From PALSA-693 sp963781155 (GTDB taxonomy: Bacteria; Actinomycetota; Acidimicrobiia; Acidimicrobiales; Palsa-688): DNA of 64,000 nucleotides. The notes under the pieces are model-generated. The model ran no database searches. It had not been told where the DNA came from and saw only the letters and a program-made list of their open reading frames with translations. The stretch is from NCBI GenBank assembly GCA_963781155.1, contig CAWAEC010000016.1, positions 310,001 to 374,000 on the forward strand. Reading direction: 5' to 3'. Of the stretch, positions 28,812 to 38,050 are shown one piece after another; position 1 is the first letter of the stretch, and each line of letters begins with the position of its first letter. Position numbers and translations under genes: made by a program.

Positions 28812-30383
28812 TCACGCGTCGGCGGTCAACCGGGCCGCCGCGGGTTCGAGCGCCCGGGCCGATCCGTTGTCGCTCGTCCACAGGTTGGGGTCAACCCGGG
28901 TATCGGTCAGCGCGGACGGTCCCCGATGCAGAAAGAAAGGAGTCCCGACGATCGCCACGATCCCGAACGCCATGACGGCCACATAGAGGAGAGTGCCGGT
29001 CACCGACAGGTGAGTGGCCGGGACGAAACCGAGGAAGAACGTGAAGAGGGCACCCACGATCCCCGCGCCGGTCACCAGCACCAGGCCCACCTTGCCGCCC
29101 GGGATCTTGAACGGCCGCGGCAGGTCGGGCCGGGTCTTCCGAAGCCGGATCACCGACAGGTACATGAGGAAGTACATGACCAGGAAGGTCTGGGCCACCA
29201 GAGCTGTCAGCATCCAGTAGTAGGTGTTGATGTTGTTGACAAACACCATCAACAGCGCAAGCAGCGACCCGAACACCGCCTGCAGGAGCAGGCCGGTGAT
29301 CGGAGCTCCACGGCGATTCGTCCGGCTCCACATCTCGCTCAGGTGCCCGTCCGCGGCCACCCGACGCATGCCTTCGGCCGGTCCGATGCTCCACGACGCC
29401 AACCCACACAACACCCCGACAATGATGAGCACCCCGACCGGGCGTACCAGCGAGGCGATGCCGAGTTTGGCAAAGAAGATCGAGATGGCCTGCATGATCC
29501 CGCCGGCCAGCTGGATTTGCTTGCCCGGCACCACCATGGCGATCGCCAGGCTCCCCAACGCCGACAGGACGGCAACAAACACTGCCGCCACCAGGACGGC
29601 AGCGGGATAGGTTCGCTTGATCCGCTTGGTCACATGGGAGTAGAACCCCCCGATTTCCATGCCCGCGAAGGCCACCACGATGCCAGCGGCGTAGACCAGG
29701 CTCGTGAGACCGTGCCACCCGGGGATGACCGCCCCGGCGTGGTACGGGATCTCTGACGGCTTGCCGCTGCCCACCCACCACAGACCCAGGCCGATGATGA
29801 CGATGGTTGGCACGGCTGTGCCCACGATGACGCCAATTCCGGTCCAGCGAGCCGACTTGAGAGAGCCAGCGAGCGACGACAGCGTGATGCCCCAGAACAC
29901 GACGAGCATCACCGGCACCAGGAAGGCCTTGTTGGTGGCCAGCTGCGGATTGATCACATACGCCGCGGTAGTGGCAAGGAAGACGAGCACGGTCGGGAAC
30001 CAAACGATGTTCTCGGACCAGTCGCACCAGACAGCAAGGAATCCCCAACGCGATCCGAAGGACGCTCGCACCCAGCGGTACACGCCTCCACCGACGGTTG
30101 TGGCGAGCTCCGCCGAACAGAAGGCCACGGGTACGAGGAAGGTGAGGATGGCGATGATGTAGAAAAAGATGGCCGACCAGCCAAATGTCGCCGTCGTCGG
30201 CAGGTTCCGGATGCTGTCCATGGCCGAGATCAGCACCAGGGCCAGGCCCACGACGCCGAGACGTCTGGCGTTCCGCGCACCGGAGCGACCTTGCGACCCG
30301 GCCACGCCGGCGTCGGTGGCGGAGCCGATGGCGACGCCATCGTGGTGCTCGCCCTCGGTGAGGTGCCAGTGCCGGATGGTCAT
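28812..30383 (-). CDS. APC-superfamily amino acid permease
   Basis: A 523-residue permease with about 12 hydrophobic helices. The first, LGVVGLALVLISAMDSIRNL, and a GGGVYRWVRASFGSRWGF element match glutamate/GABA antiporter-like APC proteins. A late RLRKTRPDLPRPFKIPGGKV loop is typical. It lies in the inner membrane and imports or exchanges amino acids or related solutes. It lies 42 bases upstream of the ThDP gene on the same strand, so a shared transcript is likely. Confidence 0.88.
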   Translation of the reverse strand: MTIRHWHLTEGEHHDGVAIGSATDAGVAGSQGRSGARNARRLGVVGLALVLISAMDSIRNLPTTATFGWSAIFFYIIAILTFLVPVAFCSAELATTVGGGVYRWVRASFGSRWGFLAVWCDWSENIVWFPTVLVFLATTAAYVINPQLATNKAFLVPVMLVVFWGITLSSLAGSLKSARWTGIGVIVGTAVPTIVIIGLGLWWVGSGKPSEIPYHAGAVIPGWHGLTSLVYAAGIVVAFAGMEIGGFYSHVTKRIKRTYPAAVLVAAVFVAVLSALGSLAIAMVVPGKQIQLAGGIMQAISIFFAKLGIASLVRPVGVLIIVGVLCGLASWSIGPAEGMRRVAADGHLSEMWSRTNRRGAPITGLLLQAVFGSLLALLMVFVNNINTYYWMLTALVAQTFLVMYFLMYLSVIRLRKTRPDLPRPFKIPGGKVGLVLVTGAGIVGALFTFFLGFVPATHLSVTGTLLYVAVMAFGIVAIVGTPFFLHRGPSALTDTRVDPNLWTSDNGSARALEPAAARLTADA

Positions 30384-30569
30384 GGCCTGGATCCAGATTC
30401 GATGCCTATCGATGGGCTGTTCGATGGCGCTCGGTCGTCCGTGGAGCAGGTTCGCATGTGTCGCCCTTTCATCGGCTTCTCGGATCGGTGGATGTGGCCG
30501 TGACCACTGGTGGTGCCCAGGCCGGCCCTGCGGCCAAAGTCAGCATGTGCCGTGGCCGCCGGCTGCGCC

Positions 30570-30586
30570 CTAGGAGAAACTCCTAG
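30570..30586. promoter_or_regulatory. palindromic operator candidate between divergent genes
   Basis: CTAGGAGAAACTCCTAG is a perfect 7-bp inverted repeat with a 3-base spacer. It lies in the 298-base spacer between the APC permease (minus) and the amidohydrolase (plus). The large LuxR-type regulator nearby is a candidate binder, by position only. Confidence 0.5.
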
Positions 30587-30681
30587 TTCTGTGCCGTCGC
30601 CCGCGGGCGTGGGGCGCCCGCGCTCGGGGACCTCCCGACCGGCTGTGGTAGAACGTCTCGACGCTGTTCCCGGGAGGTGCC

Positions 30682-31791
30682 ATGACGGCCGCATTGACCA
30701 GCGGGTTGGTATCGGGCGACTCGCATGTAAACGAGCCCCGAGATCTCTGGCGGGAGAATCTCCCATCCAGGCTTCGAGATCAGGCCATGAGGGGAATCCA
30801 GGCTGCTGACGACGGCAACTGGGAGGTGCTGCTGGAGGGCCACCACATCGACAAGACCACGTCCGAGGAAGCGGACCGGATGAAGGTCGCCGATGCCGAG
30901 CACCGCTACCAGATCATGCGTGAGGAGGGCATTGCCGCAGAATGCATCTACCCCACCATCGGGCTGTACGTCTGGATGCTGACCGATCCCGCCGCAGGCG
31001 CGGCCTCGTGCCGGGTCTACAACGAATGGATCGCCTCCGGGCTGGCCAGGTCGCCGCGCTTCAAGTGCGCGGGTTTGGTACCGACCTGGAACGTCGACGA
31101 TGCGGTGGCAGAGGTGGAGTGGATCGCCGAGTCCGGCCTCGGCGCGCTCATGGTGCCGGCGGTTGCCAACCCGGACTGGAACCACCGGACGTGGGCGCCG
31201 CTCTGGTCCGCGATCGCGGCATCGGGTTTGCCCGCGGTGGTTCACCAGGGGACGGGTCACAGCATGTACTTCTACCGGGGTCCTGGAGCCGGCGTCGCCA
31301 ATCTGCTGGCCACCCAATCCATGGCGCCCCGCATGGCCGGGCTGCTGGCCACGTCAGGAGTGCTCGCAGCCAATCCCCGCCTGCACGTGGTGTTCGTCGA
31401 GTACAACGTGGGCTGGCTGGCATGGGCGATGCAAACCCTCGACTACTACCAGCGCGCGTTCACCGAAGCCGGGTACACCGCCGAGGGGAAGAAGTGGGTC
31501 AACGTGGAACTCCCGGAGCCGCCCAGCCAGTACCTGCGGAGCCAGGTCCATGCCACCTTCCAGGATGACCCGATCGGTCTCAACAACATCGCCTACACCG
31601 GCGCGGAGGCTCTGATCTGGGGGTCCGACTACCCCCACCACGAAGGGACGTACCCGCACTCCCAGCAAACGGTACGGCGCCTGGCGGCTCCGCTCGACGA
31701 GGCAGCGGCGACCAGGGTATTCCGGCAAAATGCGGCCGAGTTGTTTCACTTCAGTCAGGGCCTGCTGGACGAGCCGCTTCCTGTCGGCTGA
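30682..31791 (+). CDS. amidohydrolase-2 family protein
   Basis: A 369-residue TIM-barrel hydrolase/decarboxylase. Metal-site motifs are LVSGDSHVNEPRDLW, PAVVHQGTGHS and WGSDYPHHEGTYPHSQ. ATG 30682 follows GGGAGGTGCC. It is a paralogue of the genes at 22829, 40543 and 59017. No adjacent partner gene defines its substrate. Confidence 0.87.
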   Translation: MTAALTSGLVSGDSHVNEPRDLWRENLPSRLRDQAMRGIQAADDGNWEVLLEGHHIDKTTSEEADRMKVADAEHRYQIMREEGIAAECIYPTIGLYVWMLTDPAAGAASCRVYNEWIASGLARSPRFKCAGLVPTWNVDDAVAEVEWIAESGLGALMVPAVANPDWNHRTWAPLWSAIAASGLPAVVHQGTGHSMYFYRGPGAGVANLLATQSMAPRMAGLLATSGVLAANPRLHVVFVEYNVGWLAWAMQTLDYYQRAFTEAGYTAEGKKWVNVELPEPPSQYLRSQVHATFQDDPIGLNNIAYTGAEALIWGSDYPHHEGTYPHSQQTVRRLAAPLDEAAATRVFRQNAAELFHFSQGLLDEPLPVG

Positions 31792-31805
31792 GGTGGTCCC
31801 GCCCG

Positions 31806-31818
31806 GTGCAGTTTGCAC
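31806..31818. promoter_or_regulatory. short palindrome upstream of the cNMP fusion gene
   Basis: GTGCAGTTTGCAC has perfect 5-bp arms and a 3-base spacer. It sits 148 bases before the chosen start of the downstream gene. It is short enough to occur by chance. Confidence 0.25.
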
Positions 31819-31965
31819 AGCCACACTGCGCCGGCGAACCGTTTACGCGTGAACCGGCGCCGCGTACGCGCGTCAGAGAACGCCAACGCACGGGCGCCAC
31901 GGCAACACCGTCCTGCCACCAGCCCGCCGAACCGGATGCGCAAGTCCAGGCGATACCTTGCAGCG

Positions 31966-33609
31966 GTGGCTGACGACACCGATGCCTTCCCGATCCTCGA
32001 CGCCTCCGATATGGCCACGTTGGCGAGTCTCGGAACGCGACGCCGTGTGGCCGCCGGCGAGTACCTCTACCGGGAGGGCGACGCCACCTATGACTTTTTT
32101 GTCGTCGTGTCCGGCGCAGTCGAGATCCTCGTCGGCACCGACGGTCAGGACCAGACCATCGTCCGGCACGGTCCGGGCAGCTTTCTGGGCGAACTCAACC
32201 TGTTGACCGGCTTGCGCGTGTTCGTGTCCGCCCACGTGGTCGAGTCCGGAGAGGTGATCGTGGTGCCGCGCGACGCGCTCCGCCGCCTGATCGCCACCAG
32301 CCCGAAGCTCAGCGATACCATCCTCACCGCCTTTCTTGCCCGGCGAACGATCCTCCGCAGCGGCGCCGCCGCCTCCACCATCCGGGTGATCGGCTCCCGC
32401 TTCTCCCCGGAGACGAGCCAGTTGCGGGAGTTTCTGGCCCGCAGCCGGATCCCCCACGAATGGTTGGACCCCGACCAGGACGACGCCGTCGAAGGTCTGC
32501 TCAGGGCCGTGGGAGTGGCACCGGCCGACGTGCCGGTCGTGATCGCCCCCGGGGCAGTGCTGCGCCGGCCGGCGCCAGGAGCGCTCGCCGATTACCTCGG
32601 GTTGACGCTGGGAACGCTGCCGGAGCGTTGCTTCGACCTGGTGGTCGTCGGCGGCGGCCCCGGCGGCCTGGCCGCCTCCGTGTACGGCGCCTCCGAAGGT
32701 TTGCGCACGCTGGGCGTGGAGATGGTCGCTGTGGGCGGGCAGGCGGGAGCGAGTTCGCGCATCGAGAACTACCTGGGGTTTCCGACGGGCATCTCGGGCG
32801 GCGATCTCATGCAACGGGCCATGATCCAGGCCGAGAAGTTCGGGGCCTACCTGAGCAGCCCGTGCGCCGCGGTTTCCCTGCGAGAGGAAGCGGGACATCT
32901 TGTCGTCCACCTCTCGGATGGGACCGACGTCGCCGGGCGCGCCGTCATCGTGGCCTCCGGGGCCCGTTACCGGCGGTTGCCGGCGTCTCGCCTCGGCGAC
33001 TTCGAAGGCAGCAGCGTGTACTACGCCGCCACCGATGCGGAGGCCCGGCGCTGTGCCGGGTCGCCGGTCGTGGTCGTCGGGGGCGGGAACTCGGCCGGCC
33101 AGGCTGCCATGTTTCTCGCTGAAGCGGCCAGCCATGTAACTGTCGTCATCCGCGGCCCGGACCTCGGCGCCGGCATGTCCCGGTACCTGGTCGATCGCAT
33201 CGAGGCTCATCCGGCCATCACGGTCCGAACGAACACGAACGTCACGGCGCTGGAAGGCGACCGGCTTCTCCAAGGGGTGCGCGCCATCGGGCCAGATGGC
33301 AGCAGTGTCCTGCCCTGCGTGGCTCTGTTTTCGTTCATCGGTGCCGACCCCGCCTCAGGATGGCTGTCCGCATGCGCCGCGCTCGACAACCGGGGCTTCG
33401 TGCTGACGGATTTCTCCCTCGCCGCCGCCGGTCGCGACCCCCGCTGGGAGTCCCTGGGCCGCCAGCCCCTTCCCTTCGAGACCAGCCATCCCGGGCTCTT
33501 CGCCGTCGGCGACATCCGCTCCGGGTCCACCAAACGGGTGGCCGCGGCGGTCGGCGAGGGATCGGCCGCGGTCCGATCGGTGCACGAATACCTGGCCTTC
33601 GCCCACTGA
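31966..33609 (+). CDS. cyclic-nucleotide-binding domain fused to thioredoxin-reductase-like flavoprotein
   Basis: About 547 residues in three parts. Residues about 10-130 are a cNMP-binding domain (GEYLYREGDATYDFFVVVSG, phosphate cassette FLGELNLLTGLRVFVSA). Residues about 140-215 are a glutaredoxin-like fold without a CxxC (VIGSRFSPETSQLREFL). The rest is a thioredoxin-reductase fold with FAD motif VVVGGGPGGLAASVYGASEG, NADPH motif VVVVGGGNSAGQAAMFLAEA and C-terminal GDIRSGSTKRVAAAVGEGS. The redox CxxC of thioredoxin reductase is missing; the segment reads AATDAEARRCAG. Start choice is uncertain (GTG 31966, ATG 31936 or 31813). Confidence 0.85.
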   Translation: MADDTDAFPILDASDMATLASLGTRRRVAAGEYLYREGDATYDFFVVVSGAVEILVGTDGQDQTIVRHGPGSFLGELNLLTGLRVFVSAHVVESGEVIVVPRDALRRLIATSPKLSDTILTAFLARRTILRSGAAASTIRVIGSRFSPETSQLREFLARSRIPHEWLDPDQDDAVEGLLRAVGVAPADVPVVIAPGAVLRRPAPGALADYLGLTLGTLPERCFDLVVVGGGPGGLAASVYGASEGLRTLGVEMVAVGGQAGASSRIENYLGFPTGISGGDLMQRAMIQAEKFGAYLSSPCAAVSLREEAGHLVVHLSDGTDVAGRAVIVASGARYRRLPASRLGDFEGSSVYYAATDAEARRCAGSPVVVVGGGNSAGQAAMFLAEAASHVTVVIRGPDLGAGMSRYLVDRIEAHPAITVRTNTNVTALEGDRLLQGVRAIGPDGSSVLPCVALFSFIGADPASGWLSACAALDNRGFVLTDFSLAAAGRDPRWESLGRQPLPFETSHPGLFAVGDIRSGSTKRVAAAVGEGSAAVRSVHEYLAFAH

Positions 33610-33694
33610 GACCTCCCCGGTCGCCGAGGCGGTCCCCAGCCGTGCTTGTCGATCGGGTCAGAGCCCGGCGCCATCGGATACCGTCGGCACGGCC

Positions 33695-33922
33695 ATGAAG
33701 GGTGATCGCGTCGAAGTCCTCGTTGACGTTGGAGGAGGGGTCCAACGCTTCGAGATCGTGGCCACCCGTGCCGGTCGGAGGGTGGACGTGTCCACAGTTC
33801 GGGGCACCGTCGAAGTGACGGAGGTCACCCGGTCCGGGCGGCCCGTCCGGGCGGCCCGGTTCATGGCCACGAGGGTCGTAGCGATTGTCGAGCATCCCGC
33901 CGTCGACGAAGCCCGGCACTGA
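33695..33922 (+). CDS. small hypothetical protein
   Basis: A 75-residue basic protein that alternates short strands (VEVLVDVGGGVQRFEIVATR, VDVSTVRGTVEVTEVTRSG). It is probably a small beta-barrel or DNA/RNA-binding-like fold. No family is recognised. No close ribosome-binding site is obvious. It sits between the flavoprotein and a transporter on the same strand. Confidence 0.5.
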   Translation: MKGDRVEVLVDVGGGVQRFEIVATRAGRRVDVSTVRGTVEVTEVTRSGRPVRAARFMATRVVAIVEHPAVDEARH

Positions 33923-34011
33923 GCACTACGACGGTAGGGCTACTCGTCGCGCCGAATTCGGGAAGTGCGCCGTAGCATGACAGTCGGTTGCCCTGAGCCC
34001 CCAGGAGTGCG

Positions 34012-35628
34012 ATGGTTTGGTCGCGCCAGCCTTCCAGACAGAGGTTGTCTCCGTCGCAGGGTGACGAGAGCGCGGCGCCCCTCGGATGTCGCCGGCCGCG
34101 ACTGGCCCTGGCGGTGCTGTCGCTGGTGCTGTTTCTCAGCTTCCTGGACAACACCGTGGTCAGCGTTGCCCTGGCCAGTGTGCAAAGCGAGCTGCATGCC
34201 GGTATCACTTCGCTGCAATGGGTTGTCGGAGGCTACGCCCTGACGTTCGCAGGTCTGATGTTGATGTTCGGCACCCTGGGCGATCTGTTTGGACGGCGCC
34301 GAATCATGGGCATCGGCATCGGCGTGTTCTGCGCCGGATCGCTGTTGGGGGCGCTGGCCCCCTCTCCGGGAGTACTCATCGGGGCTCGGGTTGTCATGGG
34401 AGTCGGGGCTGCCGCCTCCGAGCCGGGCACGCTGTCGATGATCCGCCATATCTTCCCCGACCGTCGCGATCGGGCCCGGGCCCTTGGCGTGTGGGCTGCG
34501 GTATCCGGGCTGGCCCTGGCCCTGGGACCGGTGATCGGTGGAATCCTGGTGGGCTGGTGGTCGTTCCGGGCGGTGTTCGTCTTCAATGTCGCGTTTGGTG
34601 CCGTGGCGCTGATCGGGCTCTATGCCGTGCTTCCCGAGAATGCCGATCCTGTCGACCGGGCCCTCGACGTTCGAGGCTTCTTGCTGGGTGCGACGGCCAT
34701 CGTGGCGGTCACGTTCGCCACCATCCAGGGAGAGACCGACGGGTATGCCAGCCCGCTCGTGGTAGGGCTGTACCTACTGGCGGCGGTCGCCGCGGTGGCG
34801 TTTATCGCTGATCAGCGCCGGGCCGCAAACCCCGTTCTCGATCTACGCTACTTCCTGGTCCCCGCCTTTGCCGGCGCCAATGCGGTTGCCTTCACCGCCT
34901 ACTTCGCCACGTTCGCCGTGTTTTTCTTCGTGCCGCTGTACGTCGTCGAGGTCGGGGGAGTGAGCGCCTACCGGGTGGCCGAGGTGTTCCTCCCGCTCGC
35001 GATCACCATGATCGCTGCTTCCGCGCTCACCGGCCGCTGGGTGGCCCGGGTGGGCCCTCGCCTGCCCATGGTCGCCGGCTGTCTCCTCGGCGGCGTCGGC
35101 CTCCTCTTGACCGATCTTCGCCTGACCCCGACACCGGGCCTGGGCGACATCGGCTGGACGCTGGCCCTCGCCGGTGCCGGCCTCGGCACCACCTTCGTCC
35201 CCGTCACCTCCACCGCCCTTTCCGTGGTCCCCGCCCGCCGCTCGGGCATGGCCGCTTCCGCCACCAACACCAGCCGCGAGCTCGGTGCGGTGGCGGGCGT
35301 CTCCGTGCTGGGCGCCATTGTCAACGGGCAGCTGACCGTCAATCTCACCCACCGCCTGGTCCAGTTGCACATCCCGCCGGCCATCCGGGCGCTCGTCATC
35401 ACGGGCGTCACCACCGGCCAGACGGCAAAGGGGCTGCCCAACAGTCCGAGCATCCAGGCGCTCCTCAACCAGGTCGAACACCCGGCGTACGCGGCCTTCC
35501 GCACCGGGCTCGACATCAGTCTTCTCCTCGCTGCCGCCCTTCTCCTGGCTTCCGCTTTCGTCGCTCTGGCCACCATCCCGCCGCTCGGCCGTACCCCGGC
35601 CGGGCAGCATCACCTCGACGTGCTCTGA
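34012..35628 (+). CDS. MFS transporter, DHA2 (14-helix) family
   Basis: A 538-residue exporter. The first helix has LDNTVVSVALASVQ (DHA2 motif D1), then FGTLGDLFGRRRIMGIG between helices 2 and 3, and the antiporter motif region VSGLALALGPVIGGILVGWW. About 14 hydrophobic segments can be counted. It would export drugs or lipophilic compounds with proton exchange. The first 28 residues are cytoplasmic and Arg-rich, and the true start may be later. Confidence 0.87.
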   Translation: MVWSRQPSRQRLSPSQGDESAAPLGCRRPRLALAVLSLVLFLSFLDNTVVSVALASVQSELHAGITSLQWVVGGYALTFAGLMLMFGTLGDLFGRRRIMGIGIGVFCAGSLLGALAPSPGVLIGARVVMGVGAAASEPGTLSMIRHIFPDRRDRARALGVWAAVSGLALALGPVIGGILVGWWSFRAVFVFNVAFGAVALIGLYAVLPENADPVDRALDVRGFLLGATAIVAVTFATIQGETDGYASPLVVGLYLLAAVAAVAFIADQRRAANPVLDLRYFLVPAFAGANAVAFTAYFATFAVFFFVPLYVVEVGGVSAYRVAEVFLPLAITMIAASALTGRWVARVGPRLPMVAGCLLGGVGLLLTDLRLTPTPGLGDIGWTLALAGAGLGTTFVPVTSTALSVVPARRSGMAASATNTSRELGAVAGVSVLGAIVNGQLTVNLTHRLVQLHIPPAIRALVITGVTTGQTAKGLPNSPSIQALLNQVEHPAYAAFRTGLDISLLLAAALLLASAFVALATIPPLGRTPAGQHHLDVL

Positions 35629-35637
35629 AACAGGGAT

Positions 35638-36132
35638 ATGGTGAGGGTGGCCCGGCCTGCGGAGCCCGGCCGGTCGGCGTCTCGCCAGTTCGCCAAGGAC
35701 TGCCACGACCTCGGCATCGTGATGCACGGCACCTTCATCGTCGGTCTGCCTGGGGAGACGGCCGACACGATCCGGCAGACCATCCAGTTTGCACGGGACG
35801 TCAACCCCTATACCGTTCAGGTCTCGATCGCGGCGCCATATCCGGGCACCGCACTGTACCGGCAAGCACAAGAGGAAGGCTGGCTCTCGCCCGACGACGC
35901 TTCCCTGGTCGACGAGCACGGGGTCCAGACGGCCGCGCTGTCCTACCCGGGACTCAACCGGACGGAGATCTTTGACTCGGTCGACACGTTCTATCGCAAG
36001 TTCTATTTCCGCGCCGGCAAGATCGCTGGGATCTCCGCAGAGATGATTCGTGACACCGACGTCATGAAGCGACGCCTGCGCGAGGGAGTCGAATTCGTGA
36101 GCTTCCTCCGCAAGCGACATCAACCCGCATAA
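35638..36132 (+). pseudogene. C-terminal remnant of a hopanoid-type B12-binding radical SAM protein (HpnJ-like)
   Basis: The 164-residue frame matches only the C-terminal part of HpnJ-like radical SAM proteins (FAKDCHDLGIVMHGTFIVGL, TIRQTIQFARDVNP, VQVSIAAPYPGTALYRQAQE). The N-terminal B12-binding domain and the Cx3Cx2C iron-sulfur motif are absent, and the preceding gene ends ten bases earlier. Full-length relatives have about 470 residues. A deletion or recombination probably left this fragment. Whether it is translated is unknown. Confidence 0.75.
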
Positions 36133-36158
36133 GCCATCGGCTCGTCGTGCCTGTGCCG

Positions 36159-36176
36159 GTTCGACTACCTTCGAAC
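36159..36176. promoter_or_regulatory. palindromic operator candidate for IclR regulator
   Basis: GTTCGA-N6-TCGAAC, a perfect 6-bp inverted repeat, lies 34 bases before the IclR start. IclR proteins commonly autoregulate through GTTCG/CGAAC-type palindromes. Confidence 0.55.
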
Positions 36177-36210
36177 GGGGATTGCCGCCGGCCGCAAGGG
36201 TAGATACGCC

Positions 36211-37140
36211 ATGGAAGAGTTGTCGACCACCCCGCATTCCAACAGTGCGGCTCGCGCCATCGCCATCGTCGAGTTTCTGGCTTCCCGCCCGGGGCAGACG
36301 TTCAGCCTGTCGGACATCGCCCGTCAATGTGGGCTGCGAAAGTCCACCGCCTACACGATCCTCGGGACGCTGCACGAGTCCGGCTGGGTGACCCGATCCC
36401 CGGCGGATCTGCGCTACGCCCTCGGGCCTTCACTCATTGCAGTCGGCCAGGCGGCCGAAGAGACGAGGCCCGAAGTCAATCTGGCCCGGCCGGTGATGGA
36501 AGCGCTGGCCATAGAGTTGCAGCGAGAATTGGTCTTCAGCACCGCTGTGGGTGACGAGATCGTCGTGCTCGAATCCACCGGCGTAGCCGGAATGCGGGGA
36601 CGGTCTCTGCATCCGGGGCAGCGAGTGCCTCTGGTCGCTCCGTTTGGAACCGTGTTTATCGCATGGCAGGGCGCAGCGGTGCGAGCTGAGTGGTACGCCC
36701 GCAGCGGCGTGACGGACACAGAGCAGATGCGGGTCCTGGAACGGATTCTTGACGCCACCGTCCGCCGCGGTTACGTCGTCACCTTGAAATCCGATCCGTA
36801 CGATCGCATGGCCCGGGTCATCAGTGCGGTCGCGGCGGAGAAGACCATACAGGACGTCCGGCGGACCCTGAAAGAGCAGATTTCGCAGCTTCCGCCGGTC
36901 GCCTACCTGGTGGATGAGGGCGTGGCCCACGAGCCTCAGGTCGTCGATTCACTGCAGGCGCCGATCTTCGACAGCGACGGAGCACCGCGTTATGCGCTGA
37001 CCGTCAACAACGTCGACATGGAACTGGAGCCAAAAAAACTGGCTCGCTTCGGGGCCCGTGTCCGTGCTGCGGCCGACGAAGTCACGAGCGCGGTATCATC
37101 TCTCGCCCGGCAACGCTCGAGGATTGAGCACTCGCGGTAG
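36211..37140 (+). CDS. IclR-family transcriptional regulator
   Basis: A 309-residue regulator. N-terminal winged helix at about residues 10-75 (SARAIAIVEFLASRPGQTFS, then IARQCGLRKSTAYTILGTLH). The effector-binding domain follows (ALAIELQRELVFSTAVGDEI onward). It normally controls catabolic genes for aromatic or related acids. The neighbouring esterase and LLM oxidoreductase, and the downstream amidohydrolase operon, are candidate targets. Confidence 0.88.
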   Translation: MEELSTTPHSNSAARAIAIVEFLASRPGQTFSLSDIARQCGLRKSTAYTILGTLHESGWVTRSPADLRYALGPSLIAVGQAAEETRPEVNLARPVMEALAIELQRELVFSTAVGDEIVVLESTGVAGMRGRSLHPGQRVPLVAPFGTVFIAWQGAAVRAEWYARSGVTDTEQMRVLERILDATVRRGYVVTLKSDPYDRMARVISAVAAEKTIQDVRRTLKEQISQLPPVAYLVDEGVAHEPQVVDSLQAPIFDSDGAPRYALTVNNVDMELEPKKLARFGARVRAAADEVTSAVSSLARQRSRIEHSR

Positions 37141-37192
37141 CGCGAGACGGCGCCTGGCGTCGGTATACGAAGCGGGCGCTATGGAGGAAGCC

Positions 37193-38050
37193 ATGAGCAC
37201 GGTCTGGAAATTGCCTGCTTTGCGGACGTCGACCTACCCCACGCCGGCGACGCTGAGCGCACGCCGCAATCTCGGCGGCAGCGGACAACCTGTGGCGTCG
37301 GCGCCAGGTGTGGCGGTGCGAGAGACAGAGATCGCGGCGGTCCCGTGCTTCGTGTGCGAACCCCCTGGAGCCCGTGGCATCGCCCTGTACTTTCATGGCG
37401 GCGGTTATCGGCTCGGGACGGCCGCACGTTCCGCGCCGTTCGCGACGAGGCTGGCCGCGGCCATGCAGGCGACGGTTGTCGCTGTCGAGTACCGGCTCGC
37501 ACCGGAAGCACCCTTTCCTGCCGGACTGCATGATGCTGCCGGCGTGTACGCCCACTTCGTCGAGCGAGGGGAGAGTGTTGCCGTCACTGGAGACTCGGCC
37601 GGAGGCGGCCTGGCGGCGGCGCTGGTTGTCGCAGCGGCCGGCAGTGATGTCCCGCTGCCGTCCGCCATGGTGCTGATGTCAGCCTGGCTCGACCTCACCT
37701 GTACTGCAGACACGTTTGGTTCGCGAGCACAAAGCGACCAATTGTTTTCTCTCGAGGCAGCCCGCGAGGCAGCAGATATGTACCTTCAGGGCCACGATGC
37801 AACCGATCCACTGGCGTCGCCAGGACTGGCACGACTGGACACTTGGCCGCAAAGCTTGATCCTGGCCAGCACCGACGAGGTACTGCTCCAGGACAGCCTG
37901 ACGCTTACCTCGCGACTGGCGCTTTCCGGAACGCCGGTGGCGTCCTACCTCGAGGCTGGTGTTCCGCACGCCTGGCCGACGGTCTTTCCCGACACTCCAG
38001 CCGCGCGGGTCGCCCTCGAGCGGATCGCGGAATTTGCCGCCCGCAGCTAG
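37193..38050 (+). CDS. alpha/beta hydrolase (HSL-family esterase)
   Basis: A 285-residue esterase. Oxyanion motif HGGGYRLG, nucleophile GDSAGGGLAA, Asp in STDEVLLQDSL and His in VPHAWPTV form the triad. ATG 37193 follows GGAGGAAG; the frame extends to 37058 inside the IclR gene. It belongs to the hormone-sensitive-lipase group acting on short acyl esters. Its stop overlaps by 4 bases the stop of the convergent LLM gene. Confidence 0.87.
   Translation: MSTVWKLPALRTSTYPTPATLSARRNLGGSGQPVASAPGVAVRETEIAAVPCFVCEPPGARGIALYFHGGGYRLGTAARSAPFATRLAAAMQATVVAVEYRLAPEAPFPAGLHDAAGVYAHFVERGESVAVTGDSAGGGLAAALVVAAAGSDVPLPSAMVLMSAWLDLTCTADTFGSRAQSDQLFSLEAAREAADMYLQGHDATDPLASPGLARLDTWPQSLILASTDEVLLQDSLTLTSRLALSGTPVASYLEAGVPHAWPTVFPDTPAARVALERIAEFAARS

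Noticed and set aside
31873..33273. 466-residue minus-strand open frame
   Set aside because: Antisense of the cNMP/flavoprotein gene, which has clear motifs in the forward frame.
34843..36375. 510-residue open frame on the minus strand
   Set aside because: It lies opposite the DHA2 exporter and the HpnJ-like remnant, has no family signal and reads as low-complexity Gly/Arg/Asp-rich sequence, typical of an antisense shadow in high-GC DNA.
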